DNA from: Kitasatospora aureofaciens
Lineage (GTDB): Bacteria; Actinomycetota; Actinomycetes; Streptomycetales; Streptomycetaceae
Direction of reading: 5' to 3'
Assembly (NCBI GenBank): GCA_000720845.1
Contig: JODU01000015.1
Coordinates: 1 to 64,000, forward strand
DNA length: 64,000 bases
Of this stretch, positions 25,356 through 33,941 are shown piece after piece. Numbering within the stretch: position 1 is the first letter of the stretch; every line of letters begins with the position of its first letter. Under the pieces are notes generated by a model. That model saw nothing but the letters and a program-made list of their open reading frames with translations, ran no database searches and was not told where the DNA came from. A program made the position numbers and the translations under genes.

Positions 25356-26785
25356 TGCGCCGTTCGAAAATCGTCTGTACTCTCGGCCCCGCGGTCGACT
25401 CCCACGAGCAGCTCGTCACGCTGATCGAAGCCGGCATGAACGTGGCCCGCTTTAACTTCAGCCACGGCACCCACGCCGAGCACCAGGGCCGCTACGACCG
25501 GGTCCGGGCCGCCGCCAAGGAGACCGGCAGGGCCATCGGTGTCCTCGCCGACCTGCAGGGCCCGAAGATCCGCCTGGAGACCTTCGCGGAGGGTCCCGTC
25601 GAGCTGGTGCGCGGTGACGAGTTCACCGTCACCACCGAGGACGTCCCGGGCGACAGGACGATCTGCGGCACGACGTACAAGGGCCTGCCCGGTGACGTCA
25701 CCAAGGGCGACCAGGTGCTCATCAACGACGGCAACGTCGAGCTGAAGGTCACCGAGGTCGAGGGCCCCCGGGTGAAGACGATCGTCATCGAGGGCGGCGT
25801 CATCTCCGACCACAAGGGCATCAACCTGCCCGGCGCGGCGGTCAACGTCCCCGCGCTGAGCGAGAAGGACGTCGAGGACCTCCGTTTCGCGCTCCGCATG
25901 GGCTGCGACCTGGTCGCCCTCTCCTTCGTCCGGGACGCCAAGGACGTCGACGACGTGCACCGCGTCATGGACGAGGAGGGCCGCCGCGTCCCGGTGATCG
26001 CCAAGGTGGAGAAGCCCCAGGCGGTCGAGAACATGGAGGCCGTCGTGATGGCGTTCGACGGCGTGATGGTCGCCCGTGGCGACCTGGCCGTCGAGTACCC
26101 GCTCGAGAAGGTCCCCATGGTGCAGAAGCGCCTGATCGAGCTGTGCCGGCGCAACGCCAAGCCGGTGATCGTGGCGACCCAGATGATGGAGTCGATGATC
26201 ACCAACTCCCGTCCGACCCGCGCCGAGGCATCCGACGTGGCCAACGCGATCCTGGACGGCGCCGACGCGGTCATGCTGTCCGCCGAGTCGAGCGTGGGCG
26301 CGTACCCGATCGAGACCGTCAAGACGATGTCGAAGATCGTCACCGCCGCCGAGCAGGAGCTGCTCTCCAAGGGCCTCCAGCCGCTGGTGCCGGGCAAGAA
26401 GCCGCGCACGCAGGGCGGTTCGGTGGCCCGGGCCGCCGCCGAGATCGCCGACTTCCTGGGCGGCAAGGGCCTGGTGGCCTTCACCCAGTCCGGCGACACC
26501 GCCCGCCGGCTCTCGCGCTACCGCGCCTGCCAGCCGATCCTCGCCTTCACCACCGACGAGGCCACCCGCAACCAGCTGGCACTCAGCTGGGGCGTGGAGC
26601 CGCACGTGGTGCCGTTCGTGAACAGCACCGACGAGATGGTCGACCTGGTGGACCAGGAGACGGCCCGCCTCGGCCGGTTCAGCGACGGCGACATCGTCGT
26701 GATCACCGCCGGTTCGCCCCCCGGCGTGCCCGGCACCACCAACATGGTCCGGGTCCTGCACCTGGGCGAGACGCGGCGCGGCTGA
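25355..26785 (+). CDS. pyk: pyruvate kinase
   Basis: A protein of 476 residues that converts phosphoenolpyruvate and ADP to pyruvate and ATP. It begins MRRSKIVCTLGPAVDSHEQL. The active-site signature is VIAKVEKPQAVENME with the catalytic Lys, followed by MVARGDLAVEYPLEKVPMVQK and ATQMMESMITNSRPTRAEASD. The C-terminal allosteric domain is present. The ATG at 25355 fits the family length; an in-frame ATG at 25346 would add three residues. Its place after pta-ackA suggests joint control of lower glycolysis and overflow metabolism. Confidence 0.96.
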   Translation: MRRSKIVCTLGPAVDSHEQLVTLIEAGMNVARFNFSHGTHAEHQGRYDRVRAAAKETGRAIGVLADLQGPKIRLETFAEGPVELVRGDEFTVTTEDVPGDRTICGTTYKGLPGDVTKGDQVLINDGNVELKVTEVEGPRVKTIVIEGGVISDHKGINLPGAAVNVPALSEKDVEDLRFALRMGCDLVALSFVRDAKDVDDVHRVMDEEGRRVPVIAKVEKPQAVENMEAVVMAFDGVMVARGDLAVEYPLEKVPMVQKRLIELCRRNAKPVIVATQMMESMITNSRPTRAEASDVANAILDGADAVMLSAESSVGAYPIETVKTMSKIVTAAEQELLSKGLQPLVPGKKPRTQGGSVARAAAEIADFLGGKGLVAFTQSGDTARRLSRYRACQPILAFTTDEATRNQLALSWGVEPHVVPFVNSTDEMVDLVDQETARLGRFSDGDIVVITAGSPPGVPGTTNMVRVLHLGETRRG

Positions 26786-26805
26786 CCGCCCCTGTCTCCC
26801 GTCGT

Positions 26806-26850
26806 ACGCGCCGAGGGCGCCCCCTGTCGCAGGGGGCGCCCTCGGCGCGT
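26806..26850. terminator. strong bidirectional terminator
   Basis: Two perfect 20-bp arms, 26806-26825 and 26831-26850, enclose the 5-base loop GTCGC. It lies between pyk and the convergent secreted-protein gene and should stop transcription from both sides. Confidence 0.85.
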
Positions 26851-26863
26851 GGTGCGGGCGTGC

Positions 26864-28258
26864 TCAGTCGGTCGTGTACTGGTGCAGTCCGGGGACGTGC
26901 AGCGTGCCGCCGAACTGGCCGGCCTGGACCACCGTCACCTTGGTGAAGTAGATCAGCGGGATGTCCAGCGGCGGCGGGTTCTCCGGGTCGAAGGTGATCG
27001 GGATCAGCCCGAGCAGGTTGCCCGAGATGCTCTCGGTGTACATCACCGTCTCGCCGTCGCGGATCGTGGACGTGGAGCCCTTGGCCGCCTGCACGTGGTA
27101 CGTCTTGCCGGCCTGCTTGTCGTTCACCGTCTGGTGCAGGTCGCCGATGTCGGTGCCGTTGGAGATGACGTACTTCAGCACCTTCTTGGTGGTGCCGTTG
27201 GCCGTCCGCACCTCGACGACGCCCTTGTAGGAGGCGCCCTTCAGCAGCAGCGAGCTGGCGTTGAGGTACCACGGGTCGTCGGGCAGCGGCAGCTTGTTGT
27301 CGACGCCGCCCTCCGCGTCGGTGGCGGCCGGGCAGTCCTCGGCGTCCTTGGCGGCCTCGTCGGCGCTCTCGGAGGCGCTGGGGCTGGGCGTGGCGGTGGC
27401 GTCCTCCTTGGCCTTCTCCGCGTCCTCCTTCGCCTTCTGAGCCGCCTCCTTGGCCGCCTCGGCCGCCTTGTCCACCGTGTCCTCGGCGTCCTCGGCCGCC
27501 TTCGACGCCGTGTCGGTCGCGCCCTCGACGGTGTCCTTCGCGGTGTCGGTGACCGTGCCGGTCGTGTCCTTCAGCGCGTCGGACGCGTCGCCCGCGCCCT
27601 CGGACGCCGACGGGGTCGGCGTGGGGCTCGGGCTCTCCTCAGCCTTCTTGCCACCGGTGAAGATGCCCTCGATGGCGTCACCGAGGCCGTCCAGCAGACC
27701 GCCCTTGCCCTCCGACTCGGAGGGGGACGGCTCCGCGGCGCCCGCACCGGACGCCTCCTGGCTCTGCGACGCGGAGGGGCTCGGGGCGGGGGCGTCCTGC
27801 TCGTCCTTGGCGCCCTTGTCGTCGGAACCTGAATCCGACGAAGAGGAGTCGCCCTGGTCCGAGCCGGCGTCCGTGCCCGCGTCCTCGCCGGTGTCGCCGG
27901 TGGAGGCGGAGGGGTCGGGCTCCTTCGCGTCGTCCTTGCCGTCGTCGGCCCCGTCGGTCGCCGAGGGCGAGGGGGTGGGCGAGGCGGACGGGTCCTTCTC
28001 GGCGTCCTCCAGGGCCGCCACGCAGTCCTTGTACTCGTCGGCCGTCAGGCTGTTGGAGGGCGGCGCCGCGTCGTTGCCGTCGGCGAGGGCGAGCGTCGGC
28101 GTGAACCCCATCCCCATGAGGACGGCCGTGGGCATCGCCGCGATGGCTATCGCCTTGCCGGCCGGCATGTGGAACCTGGTGAACAACGGCTTCTTGGGTG
28201 CCGCGTGGCGCGGCCCGGTTCTCACACGGGACGACTCCACGTCAGTCCCGCGGGTCAC
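26864..28258 (-). CDS. secreted Ser/Pro/acidic low-complexity protein
   Basis: A protein of 464 residues from the GTG at 28258. A basic N-region (RHAAPKKPLFTRFHMPAGK) and a hydrophobic stretch end in ALA near residue 59, a plausible signal peptide. Residues 75-310 are low complexity, rich in Asp, Glu, Ser, Pro, Ala and Lys, with PSPSPS-like runs and an AKEDAEKA-type segment that could be helical. The C-terminal 145 residues form a folded domain (PWYLNASSLLLKGASYKGVV to IPLIYFTKVTVV). This resembles Streptomyces proteins often labelled cholesterol-esterase-like, though I see no lipase triad. It starts 4 bp after the DUF6114 stop, so the two are one operon. A surface or wall role is inferred. 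Confidence 0.7.
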   Translation of the reverse strand: MTRGTDVESSRVRTGPRHAAPKKPLFTRFHMPAGKAIAIAAMPTAVLMGMGFTPTLALADGNDAAPPSNSLTADEYKDCVAALEDAEKDPSASPTPSPSATDGADDGKDDAKEPDPSASTGDTGEDAGTDAGSDQGDSSSSDSGSDDKGAKDEQDAPAPSPSASQSQEASGAGAAEPSPSESEGKGGLLDGLGDAIEGIFTGGKKAEESPSPTPTPSASEGAGDASDALKDTTGTVTDTAKDTVEGATDTASKAAEDAEDTVDKAAEAAKEAAQKAKEDAEKAKEDATATPSPSASESADEAAKDAEDCPAATDAEGGVDNKLPLPDDPWYLNASSLLLKGASYKGVVEVRTANGTTKKVLKYVISNGTDIGDLHQTVNDKQAGKTYHVQAAKGSTSTIRDGETVMYTESISGNLLGLIPITFDPENPPPLDIPLIYFTKVTVVQAGQFGGTLHVPGLHQYTTD

Positions 28259-28262
28259 CTCG

Positions 28263-28913
28263 TCAGCCGGCACTGTGCCTCCCGTTCGCCCCGTTGGCCG
28301 GGCTCGTTCCTGACAGATCGTGCGGCCCCGGTGCCATGAAGCCCTGGGAGGGCTCCCCGTCGTCCATCCCGCCCCGGGGGCCCGGCACCGCGGGTCCCGC
28401 CTGGGTCCCGGGCTCCGGGAAGCCGGGGAACGCGGTGTCGTCGGCCGCGGCACCGGGGACCGCGCCCTCGGGCGCGCCGTCCGTGCCCTTGCCCTCCAGC
28501 GGCGGCTCGGCCCGCGGCGGCTCGCCCGGCACCCACGACACGGCCATCGCCCCGCCGACCAGCGCGAACAGGAAGCCGATGAGGAAACCGCCGAGGTTCG
28601 ACACGGGGATGGACACCAGCGCCAGCAGGATCGCCGCGACACCCGCGAAGACCCGGACGTGCTTCTGGAACCACAGGCTGACGCCCAGGACGACCAGCAG
28701 CACGCCGATGATCAGGGACCCGGCGCCCGCGGTGGTGGACATCGCCAGCGTCAGGTGCCCGATCTGGAGGTTCGCGTACGGGAAGTAGGCGATGGGGAGT
28801 CCGCCGAGCGCGACGAACAGTCCGGCCCAGAACGGCCGCGCGCCTCGCCAGGCACGGAACTGCAGCCTCCGGCGGGTGAACTGGCCGGCTGCGGCAGGAG
28901 TCTCGGCGCTCAT
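28263..28913 (-). CDS. DUF6114-type integral membrane protein
   Basis: A protein of 216 residues with four predicted TM helices (GLFVALGGLPIAYFPYA, LIIGVLLVVLGVSLWF, VFAGVAAILLALVSIPV, GFLIGFLFALVGGAMAVSW) and a Pro/Gly-rich cytoplasmic or external tail of about 70 residues. The RFRAWRGARPFWAG-like start fits the Streptomyces DUF6114 family. The ATG at 28913 has GGGAG upstream. It lies between the DUF6230 gene and the secreted protein gene on the same strand and is probably co-expressed with both. Its function is unknown. Confidence 0.75.
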   Translation of the reverse strand: MSAETPAAAGQFTRRRLQFRAWRGARPFWAGLFVALGGLPIAYFPYANLQIGHLTLAMSTTAGAGSLIIGVLLVVLGVSLWFQKHVRVFAGVAAILLALVSIPVSNLGGFLIGFLFALVGGAMAVSWVPGEPPRAEPPLEGKGTDGAPEGAVPGAAADDTAFPGFPEPGTQAGPAVPGPRGGMDDGEPSQGFMAPGPHDLSGTSPANGANGRHSAG

Positions 28914-29030
28914 GGAAAACAGCTCCCTGGTACGGCTTTGCTGTGGTGGAGATGTGGGCCACGTGTGAAGGCGCGGCCGGAAGGTGGACGGGCGGGGGCG
29001 CCACCGGCTCCCCCGCCCGTCAGCGAGTGC

Positions 29031-29663
29031 TTAGTAGCACTCCTTGACACCCTTGGACAGCGACATCTTCAGACCGCTGAGCTTGAAGGTTCCGGCGGTG
29101 GTCGCCCACGCCGTCTGCTTCACACCGGTCAGCGTGGCCGAGTCGGCCTGCTGCGAGAACCCGTACGGGTTGGTGGTGTCGCCCTTCTTGATGCCGGGAC
29201 CCTTGTTGGCGTCCTTCGCGGCGACACCGATGTCGATGCCGCGGAACGTGGCATCGGCCTCGAGGTCCTCGACGTCGATGTACAGGTTCTCCGCCTTGAC
29301 CGGGGTGTCGCCACCGCCGGCCTTCAGCATGAGGCTGACCGAACCGATCAGCGGGATGTCCGGGGTGACCACGGACTGGCACATGTTCTTGATCTGCGCG
29401 GACTTGAACGCCGAGACCGCGACGGGGTGAGCCGTCTTCTCGCCCTTCAGCGTGTAGCCCGAGTCGACCGCGCCGTACTGCATAAAGCCCGTGCCGTCGA
29501 GCCGGTCCGCCGTCACCTTGAACGACTGACCCGACACGCTGAACGACGCGGCGAGAGCGCCCTGCGCGAGCGCGACGCCTATCGCAGCCGTGGCGGCGAC
29601 GCTGGGCACCATCACCACAGCGAACCGCTTCCATCTGGTCCCGCCACGCACCTGGGACTCCAT
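29031..29663 (-). CDS. DUF6230-type secreted protein
   Basis: A protein of 210 residues. A signal peptide with a basic start (GTRWKRF), a hydrophobic core (VVMVPSVAATAAIGVALAQ) and ALA precedes a beta-rich domain (SFSVSGQSFKVTADRLDGTG). There are two cysteines, in IKNMCQSVV and at the C-terminus (KGVKECY). The ATG at 29663 follows AAGGAGGAAAT, a strong ribosome site. The sequence fits the Streptomyces DUF6230 family, which tends to neighbour DUF6114 genes. The activity is unknown, and cholesterol-esterase labels for relatives look unfounded. Confidence 0.75.
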   Translation of the reverse strand: MESQVRGGTRWKRFAVVMVPSVAATAAIGVALAQGALAASFSVSGQSFKVTADRLDGTGFMQYGAVDSGYTLKGEKTAHPVAVSAFKSAQIKNMCQSVVTPDIPLIGSVSLMLKAGGGDTPVKAENLYIDVEDLEADATFRGIDIGVAAKDANKGPGIKKGDTTNPYGFSQQADSATLTGVKQTAWATTAGTFKLSGLKMSLSKGVKECY

Positions 29664-30046
29664 ATTTCCTCCTTCTCGGACGTACATCTCCTGGCCTCGG
29701 CCGGCCGCCGGTTCGGCTGCTCGGTCTGGCAGGGATGGGAGAAGTGCTACGTCCTCGGGAAGGAGAGCGCCCGCACTCGGCGGCACGTACAACGCGCCCG
29801 AATAACCGGCGATCACCCCCGAGCGACAACCACTGGTCGCGCCTGACACGCATCACGCACAACCCTGCTGGGCAGGCTTCGCCGGGTGAGCGAAGACCCC
29901 CCTGCCCAAGGGCCGGCATCACTGCCGCTGGCCCTGCTCGGTGGGGACCCAGGAACCCCCGCCACCCGACCGGCTGTCGGGGTACGGGAATGGACCGAGC
30001 GTCGCCGATCGTGGTGCATTCTCGCCGTCGACACAAGGGGGTTCGT

Positions 30047-30058
30047 TACTGGCTAGTA
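30047..30058. promoter_or_regulatory. operator-like dyad TACTGGCTAGTA
   Basis: TACT and AGTA arms flank GGCT. A closely related site lies 130 bp to the right. Two copies of one dyad in a single intergenic region suggest a dimeric regulator, possibly TetR type. Confidence 0.45.
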
Positions 30059-30175
30059 GCGGCCGTGTGACCACGGGACGACAGACCGGTCCCGAACGGC
30101 GACGCTGGGTACGCCTTGAGGGCGGAACAAAACTATTGATCGATGGACAGAGTCCGACAGATCGACGCCGTCGAC

Positions 30176-30188
30176 TTACTGGCAGTAA
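30176..30188. promoter_or_regulatory. operator-like dyad TTACTGGCAGTAA
   Basis: Perfect 5-bp arms TTACT and AGTAA flank GGC. This is the better of two related dyads in this region. Both are followed by GCGGCCG within a few bases, so the similarity extends beyond the palindrome. Confidence 0.45.
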
Positions 30189-30190
30189 CA

Positions 30191-30228
30191 GCGGCCGCGA
30201 TTACCAAGTTTTGGTAAAGCGCGGCCGC
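30191..30228. repeat. long compound inverted repeat
   Basis: Outer arms GCGGCCGCG (30191-30199) and CGCGGCCGC (30220-30228) enclose inner arms TTACCAA (30201-30207) and TTGGTAA (30211-30217) around GTT. The resulting stem has 16 pairs with one small internal loop. It lies 75 bp beyond the stop of the thioredoxin-TPR gene and may act as its terminator, or the inner AT-rich part may be an operator. Confidence 0.55.
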
Positions 30229-30302
30229 AGTGACGCCTCTTCGACAGCTCCTTCACACGTGCAACACGTCGATGGCGTTTGGAACGCCGACGACGGCGCC
30301 GA

Positions 30303-31280
30303 CTAGAACAGGGCCCGGGCGAGCGCCCGGCGCGCCGCGGTCACCCGCGGGTCGTCGGCGCCGACCACCTCGAACAGCTCCAGCAGCCGCAGCCGTACGG
30401 CGTCCCGGTCGTCGCCCGCCGTGACGCGCACCGTGTCGATGAGGCGCCCGAAGGCGTCCTCCACATGACCGCCCACCAGATCCAGGTCGGCGGCGGCGAT
30501 CTGCGCCTGCGCGTCGCGCGGCTTGTCGGCCGCCTCCTGACGGACCTTCTGCGGATCGGCGTCCTGCACCCGCTGGAGCAACTCGGCCTGGGCCAGGCCC
30601 AGTTTGGCCTCGGTGTTGCCCGGCTCCTCGGCCAGCACGTTCTTGTACGCCTGGACGGCACCGCCCAGGTCACCCGCGTCCATCGCCTGCACGGCGGCGT
30701 CGAGGGCCGCGTCGTGCGGCCCGGCCGGGCGCTCGGGGGCGGCGGGCCGCTCGGCACCCGGCTCCGCCTCGGGGTCGACGACGAGACCGGTCAGGCCGAA
30801 GCGCTCCTCGCCGACCTGCACCAGCTGGTCCAGGGTCTGGCGGATCTGCGCCTCGCCGGCGGCCCCCTGGAAGAGCGGCAGCGCCTGTCCGGCGACGACC
30901 GCGAACACGGCGGGGATGCCCTGGACGCCGAACTGCTGCATCAGCATCTGGTTGGCGTCGACGTCGATCTTGGCGAGGAGGAAGCGCCCGTTGTACTCGA
31001 CGGCGAGCCGCTCCAGTACCGGGCTCAACTGCTTGCAGGGCTCGCACCACTCGGCCCAGAAGTCGATGACGACCGGGACCTCGGTGGACCGCTGCAGGAC
31101 CTCGCTCTCGAAACCGGCCTCGTCGACGTCGATGACGAGGTCGGCCGGGGAGACGGCCCCCGTGCCGCCCTGACGGGCCGCCTGGGCGCGCGCCTGCTCC
31201 GCCTTCGCCTTGGCCTCCTGGGCCTGCTTCACCGCGGCGAGGTCGACGACCCCGCTCATGGACATGTTCCGTGGCTGCAT
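30303..31280 (-). CDS. thioredoxin-TPR co-chaperone, YbbN/CnoX-like
   Basis: A protein of 325 residues. An Ala/Gln/Lys-rich N-terminal helix (LAAVKQAQEAKAKAEQARAQ) precedes a thioredoxin domain at about 45-150 with the active site WCEPC and the cis-Pro loop GIPAVFAV. TPR-like helical repeats follow from about 190 (AMDAGDLGGAVQAYKNVLAE to the end). This domain order is that of YbbN/CnoX proteins, which hold clients under oxidative stress and pass them to GroEL. The ATG at 31280 has GGGGGAGGA 8 bases upstream. It is monocistronic. Confidence 0.88.
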   Translation of the reverse strand: MQPRNMSMSGVVDLAAVKQAQEAKAKAEQARAQAARQGGTGAVSPADLVIDVDEAGFESEVLQRSTEVPVVIDFWAEWCEPCKQLSPVLERLAVEYNGRFLLAKIDVDANQMLMQQFGVQGIPAVFAVVAGQALPLFQGAAGEAQIRQTLDQLVQVGEERFGLTGLVVDPEAEPGAERPAAPERPAGPHDAALDAAVQAMDAGDLGGAVQAYKNVLAEEPGNTEAKLGLAQAELLQRVQDADPQKVRQEAADKPRDAQAQIAAADLDLVGGHVEDAFGRLIDTVRVTAGDDRDAVRLRLLELFEVVGADDPRVTAARRALARALF

Positions 31281-31429
31281 GGGTCTATCCTCCCCCGTAC
31301 GGCGCGCGCGTGTGAAAACCGGGTCGAAAGCCCGCCCGGATGTGTGCTGTTCGGCGTGTGTCCTGCTCGGCGCCGGGTCCCCACCCCACGCCCGTGGTCG
31401 TCGCTGGGGCGCGGGCGGACCCGCGCTTT

Positions 31430-31446
31430 CGCTACGAGTCGTAGCG
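31430..31446. promoter_or_regulatory. perfect palindrome, probable TetR operator
   Basis: Perfect 8-bp arms CGCTACGA and TCGTAGCG flank a single G. It sits in the 253-bp divergent region, 87 bp before the TetR gene and 150 bp before the chaperone gene. Autoregulation by the TetR protein is the simplest reading. Confidence 0.6.
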
Positions 31447-31533
31447 TAATGCCACCAGGGCCCCGCGGAACACCCCGCCGCGGTGATCTGTCTCACGGCC
31501 GGCCGCGTGTTACCCGCCGGTTAAGGTCGGGGG

Positions 31534-32175
31534 ATGCAGAGCAGCACCCCCGCCGGCCGTGCCGGGCGCCCGCGCAGCGCCGCGGCGGACACCGCGATCC
31601 TGGCCGCGACGCGGGCCGCCCTGGTCGACCTCGGCTGGTCGAAGCTCACCCTGGGAGACGTCGCCACGCGGGCCGGGGTTGCCAAGACGACGCTCTACCG
31701 CCGCTGGGTGGGCAAGAACGAGCTGGTCGTGGACGCGGTGGCGGAGCTCTTCGACGAGCTGGAACTGCCCGACCGCGGCTCCCTCGCCGCCGACATCGAG
31801 GGCGTGGTGCTCCAGTTCGCGGCTATTTTGGCCCGTCCGGAGGCCAGGAGCGGTCTGATGGCGGTGGTCGCGGAGTCCACGCGCGACGACGCGCTGCGCG
31901 AGCGCATCCGCACCTCGATCGTCGAGCGGCAGAAGCGCCTGGTGCTGGAGGGCAGGGCGCGGGCGCAGGCCCGGGGCGAGCTGCCGCCGGAGCCGGACAC
32001 CGCGGAGGCGGCCCGCACCGCGGACCTGATCTTCGACATGGTCGCGGGAGCGGTGGTGCACCGCACGCTGGTCAGCGCGGAGGCCGCGGACGAGGACTGG
32101 GTACGCAGCTTCACCCAGGTACTGCTGTGGGGGCTCGCCTCTGGACCCACCGAGTCGGGTGGTGGGTGGGCATAG
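31534..32175 (+). CDS. TetR family transcriptional regulator
   Basis: A regulator of 213 residues. The N-terminal helix-turn-helix is GWSKLTLGDVATRAGVAKTTLYRRWVGKNEL compressed to the usual three helices (residues 15-65), and the ligand domain fills the rest. An N-terminal AGRAGRPRSAAAD stretch is typical of this subfamily. It is divergent from the chaperone and convergent with icmA. The palindrome at 31430-31446 is its probable binding site. The ligand is unknown. Confidence 0.88.
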   Translation: MQSSTPAGRAGRPRSAAADTAILAATRAALVDLGWSKLTLGDVATRAGVAKTTLYRRWVGKNELVVDAVAELFDELELPDRGSLAADIEGVVLQFAAILARPEARSGLMAVVAESTRDDALRERIRTSIVERQKRLVLEGRARAQARGELPPEPDTAEAARTADLIFDMVAGAVVHRTLVSAEAADEDWVRSFTQVLLWGLASGPTESGGGWA

Positions 32176-32185
32176 GCCCGGGGGG

Positions 32186-32206
32186 CCAGGGGGCGGAGCC
32201 CCCTGG
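32186..32206. terminator. hairpin between tetR and icmA
   Basis: Arms CCAGGGGGC (32186-32194) and GCCCCCTGG (32198-32206) enclose GGA. It lies between two convergent genes and fits the GGGGCGGAGCCCC-type terminators common in Streptomyces. Confidence 0.65.
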
Positions 32207-32231
32207 AGACGCCCGCACCGACACCGGGCAC

Positions 32232-33932
32232 CTAGAAACCGGCAGGCTCCGTGTACACCCCCCACTCCTCCCGCAGCACCCCGCAGATCTCCCCCAGCGT
32301 CGCCTCCGCGCGCACCGCGTCCAGCATCGGCTCGATCATGTTCCCGCCCGACCGCGCCGCCGCCAGCATCGCGTCCAGCGCACCCCGCACGGCCGCGTCG
32401 TCGCGGGCGGCCCTGCGCTCGCCCAGGACCCGCACCTGCTCGCGCTCGACCTCGTGGCTGACCCGCAGGATCTCCAGGTCGCCGGTGACGGAGCCGGTGT
32501 GGACGTTGACGCCGACCACCCTCTTGTCGTCCTTCTCCAAAGCCTGCTGGTAGCGGAAGGCCGACTCGGCGATCTCACCGGTGAACCAGCCGTCCTCGAT
32601 CCCGCGCAGGAGGCCGGAGGTGATCGGGCCGACGGGGTGCTGTCCGTCGGGGTGGGCCCGCAGCCCCCGCTCCTTGATCTGCTCGAAGATCTTCTCCGCG
32701 TCCGCCTCGATGCGGTCGGTCAGCTGCTCGATGAACCAGGAACCGCCCAGCGGGTCGGCGACGTTGGCGACGCCGGTCTCCTCCATCAGCACCTGCTGGG
32801 TGCGCAGGGCGATCTCCGCGGCCTGCTCGCTGGGCAGGGCGAGGGTCTCGTCGAGCGCGTTGGTGTGCAGGGAGTTGGTGCCGCCGAGCACCGCCGCGAG
32901 CGCCTCCACGGCCGTACGGACCACGTTGTTGTACGGCTGCTGCGCGGTCAGCGAGACACCGGCGGTCTGGGTGTGGAACCGCAGCCACTGCGCCTTGTCG
33001 GTCCGCGCCCCGTACACGTCCCGCATCCACCGCGCCCAGATCCTGCGCGCCGCGCGGAACTTGGCGATCTCCTCGAAGAAGTCGAGGTGCGCGTCGAAGA
33101 AGAAGGAGAGGCCGGGCGCGAAGACGTCCACGTCGAGGCCGCGGCTGAGCCCCAGCTCCACGTACCCGAAGCCGTCGGCGAGCGTGTACGCCAGCTCCTG
33201 CGCGGCCGTCGCGCCCGCCTCGCGGATGTGGTACCCGGAGACGGAGAGCGGCTTGTAGGCGGGGATGCCCGCCGCGCAGTACTCCATCAGGTCGCCGATC
33301 AGGCGCAGGTGCGGCTCCGGCTGGAAGAGCCACTCCTTCTGGGCGATGTACTCCTTGAAGATGTCGGTCTGCAGCGTGCCGTTGAGCACGGACGCGTCGA
33401 CGCCCTGCCGCTCGGCGGCGACCAGGTACATGCAGAACACGGGCACGGCGGGCCCGCTGATCGTCATGGAGGTCGTCACGTCCCCGAGCGGGATGTCCTT
33501 GAAGAGGACCTCCATGTCGGCGGCCGAGTCGATGGCCACCCCGCAGTGCCCGACCTCGCCGAGCGAGCGCGGGTCGTCGGAGTCGCGGCCCATCAGCGTC
33601 GGCATGTCGAAGGCGACCGAGAGCCCGCCGCCGCCGTTGCGGAGGATCATCTTGTAGCGCTCGTTGGTCTGCTCGGCGTTGCCGAACCCGGCGAACTGCC
33701 GGATGGTCCACGTACGCCCCCGGTACCCGGTCGGATACAGGCCGCGGGTGAAGGGGTACTCGCCCGGCCAGCCGATCCGCTCGAAGCCCTCGTACTCGTC
33801 CCCGGGGCGGGGCCCGTACACCGGCTCCACGGGGTCTCCGGAGAGCGTGGTGAAGTCCGCGTCGCGCTTGCGCGCCGCGTCGTACCGGGCCTGCCAGCGA
33901 AGGCGGCCCTCTTCTATGGCGTGAGCGTCCAT
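32232..33932 (-). CDS. icmA: isobutyryl-CoA mutase large subunit
   Basis: A protein of 566 residues. With a separate cobalamin-binding small subunit it interconverts isobutyryl-CoA and n-butyryl-CoA, in valine catabolism and precursor supply for polyketides. The substrate-binding barrel carries Phe80 (TIRQFAGFGN) and Gln198 (EYIAQKEWLF). These two residues distinguish IcmA from methylmalonyl-CoA mutase, which has Tyr and Arg there. There is no B12-binding domain, as expected. The ATG at 33932 follows GAGGGT. The small subunit is not in this window. A 22-bp palindrome just upstream (33942-33963) is a probable operator. MeaB, epimerase and thiolase lie 10 kb away. Confidence 0.93.
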   Translation of the reverse strand: MDAHAIEEGRLRWQARYDAARKRDADFTTLSGDPVEPVYGPRPGDEYEGFERIGWPGEYPFTRGLYPTGYRGRTWTIRQFAGFGNAEQTNERYKMILRNGGGGLSVAFDMPTLMGRDSDDPRSLGEVGHCGVAIDSAADMEVLFKDIPLGDVTTSMTISGPAVPVFCMYLVAAERQGVDASVLNGTLQTDIFKEYIAQKEWLFQPEPHLRLIGDLMEYCAAGIPAYKPLSVSGYHIREAGATAAQELAYTLADGFGYVELGLSRGLDVDVFAPGLSFFFDAHLDFFEEIAKFRAARRIWARWMRDVYGARTDKAQWLRFHTQTAGVSLTAQQPYNNVVRTAVEALAAVLGGTNSLHTNALDETLALPSEQAAEIALRTQQVLMEETGVANVADPLGGSWFIEQLTDRIEADAEKIFEQIKERGLRAHPDGQHPVGPITSGLLRGIEDGWFTGEIAESAFRYQQALEKDDKRVVGVNVHTGSVTGDLEILRVSHEVEREQVRVLGERRAARDDAAVRGALDAMLAAARSGGNMIEPMLDAVRAEATLGEICGVLREEWGVYTEPAGF

Positions 33933-33941
33933 ACCCTCGAA

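Larger units (their letters stand above)
29664..30302. other. 640-bp non-coding region with paired dyads
   Basis: No convincing gene lies here on either strand. The region holds two related operator-like dyads (30047-30058 and 30176-30188) and a long imperfect hairpin (30191-30228). It probably carries the promoter and leader of the DUF6230-DUF6114 operon and the end of the thioredoxin-TPR transcript. GC content drops visibly around 30121-30220. A plus-strand frame from GTG 30068 is open but has no coding character. Confidence 0.6.

Noticed and set aside
30068..30306. A plus-strand frame of about 79 codons from GTG 30068 in the large intergenic region
   Set aside because: There is no ribosome site, Streptomyces third-position GC bias is absent, and the frame crosses the dyad structures.
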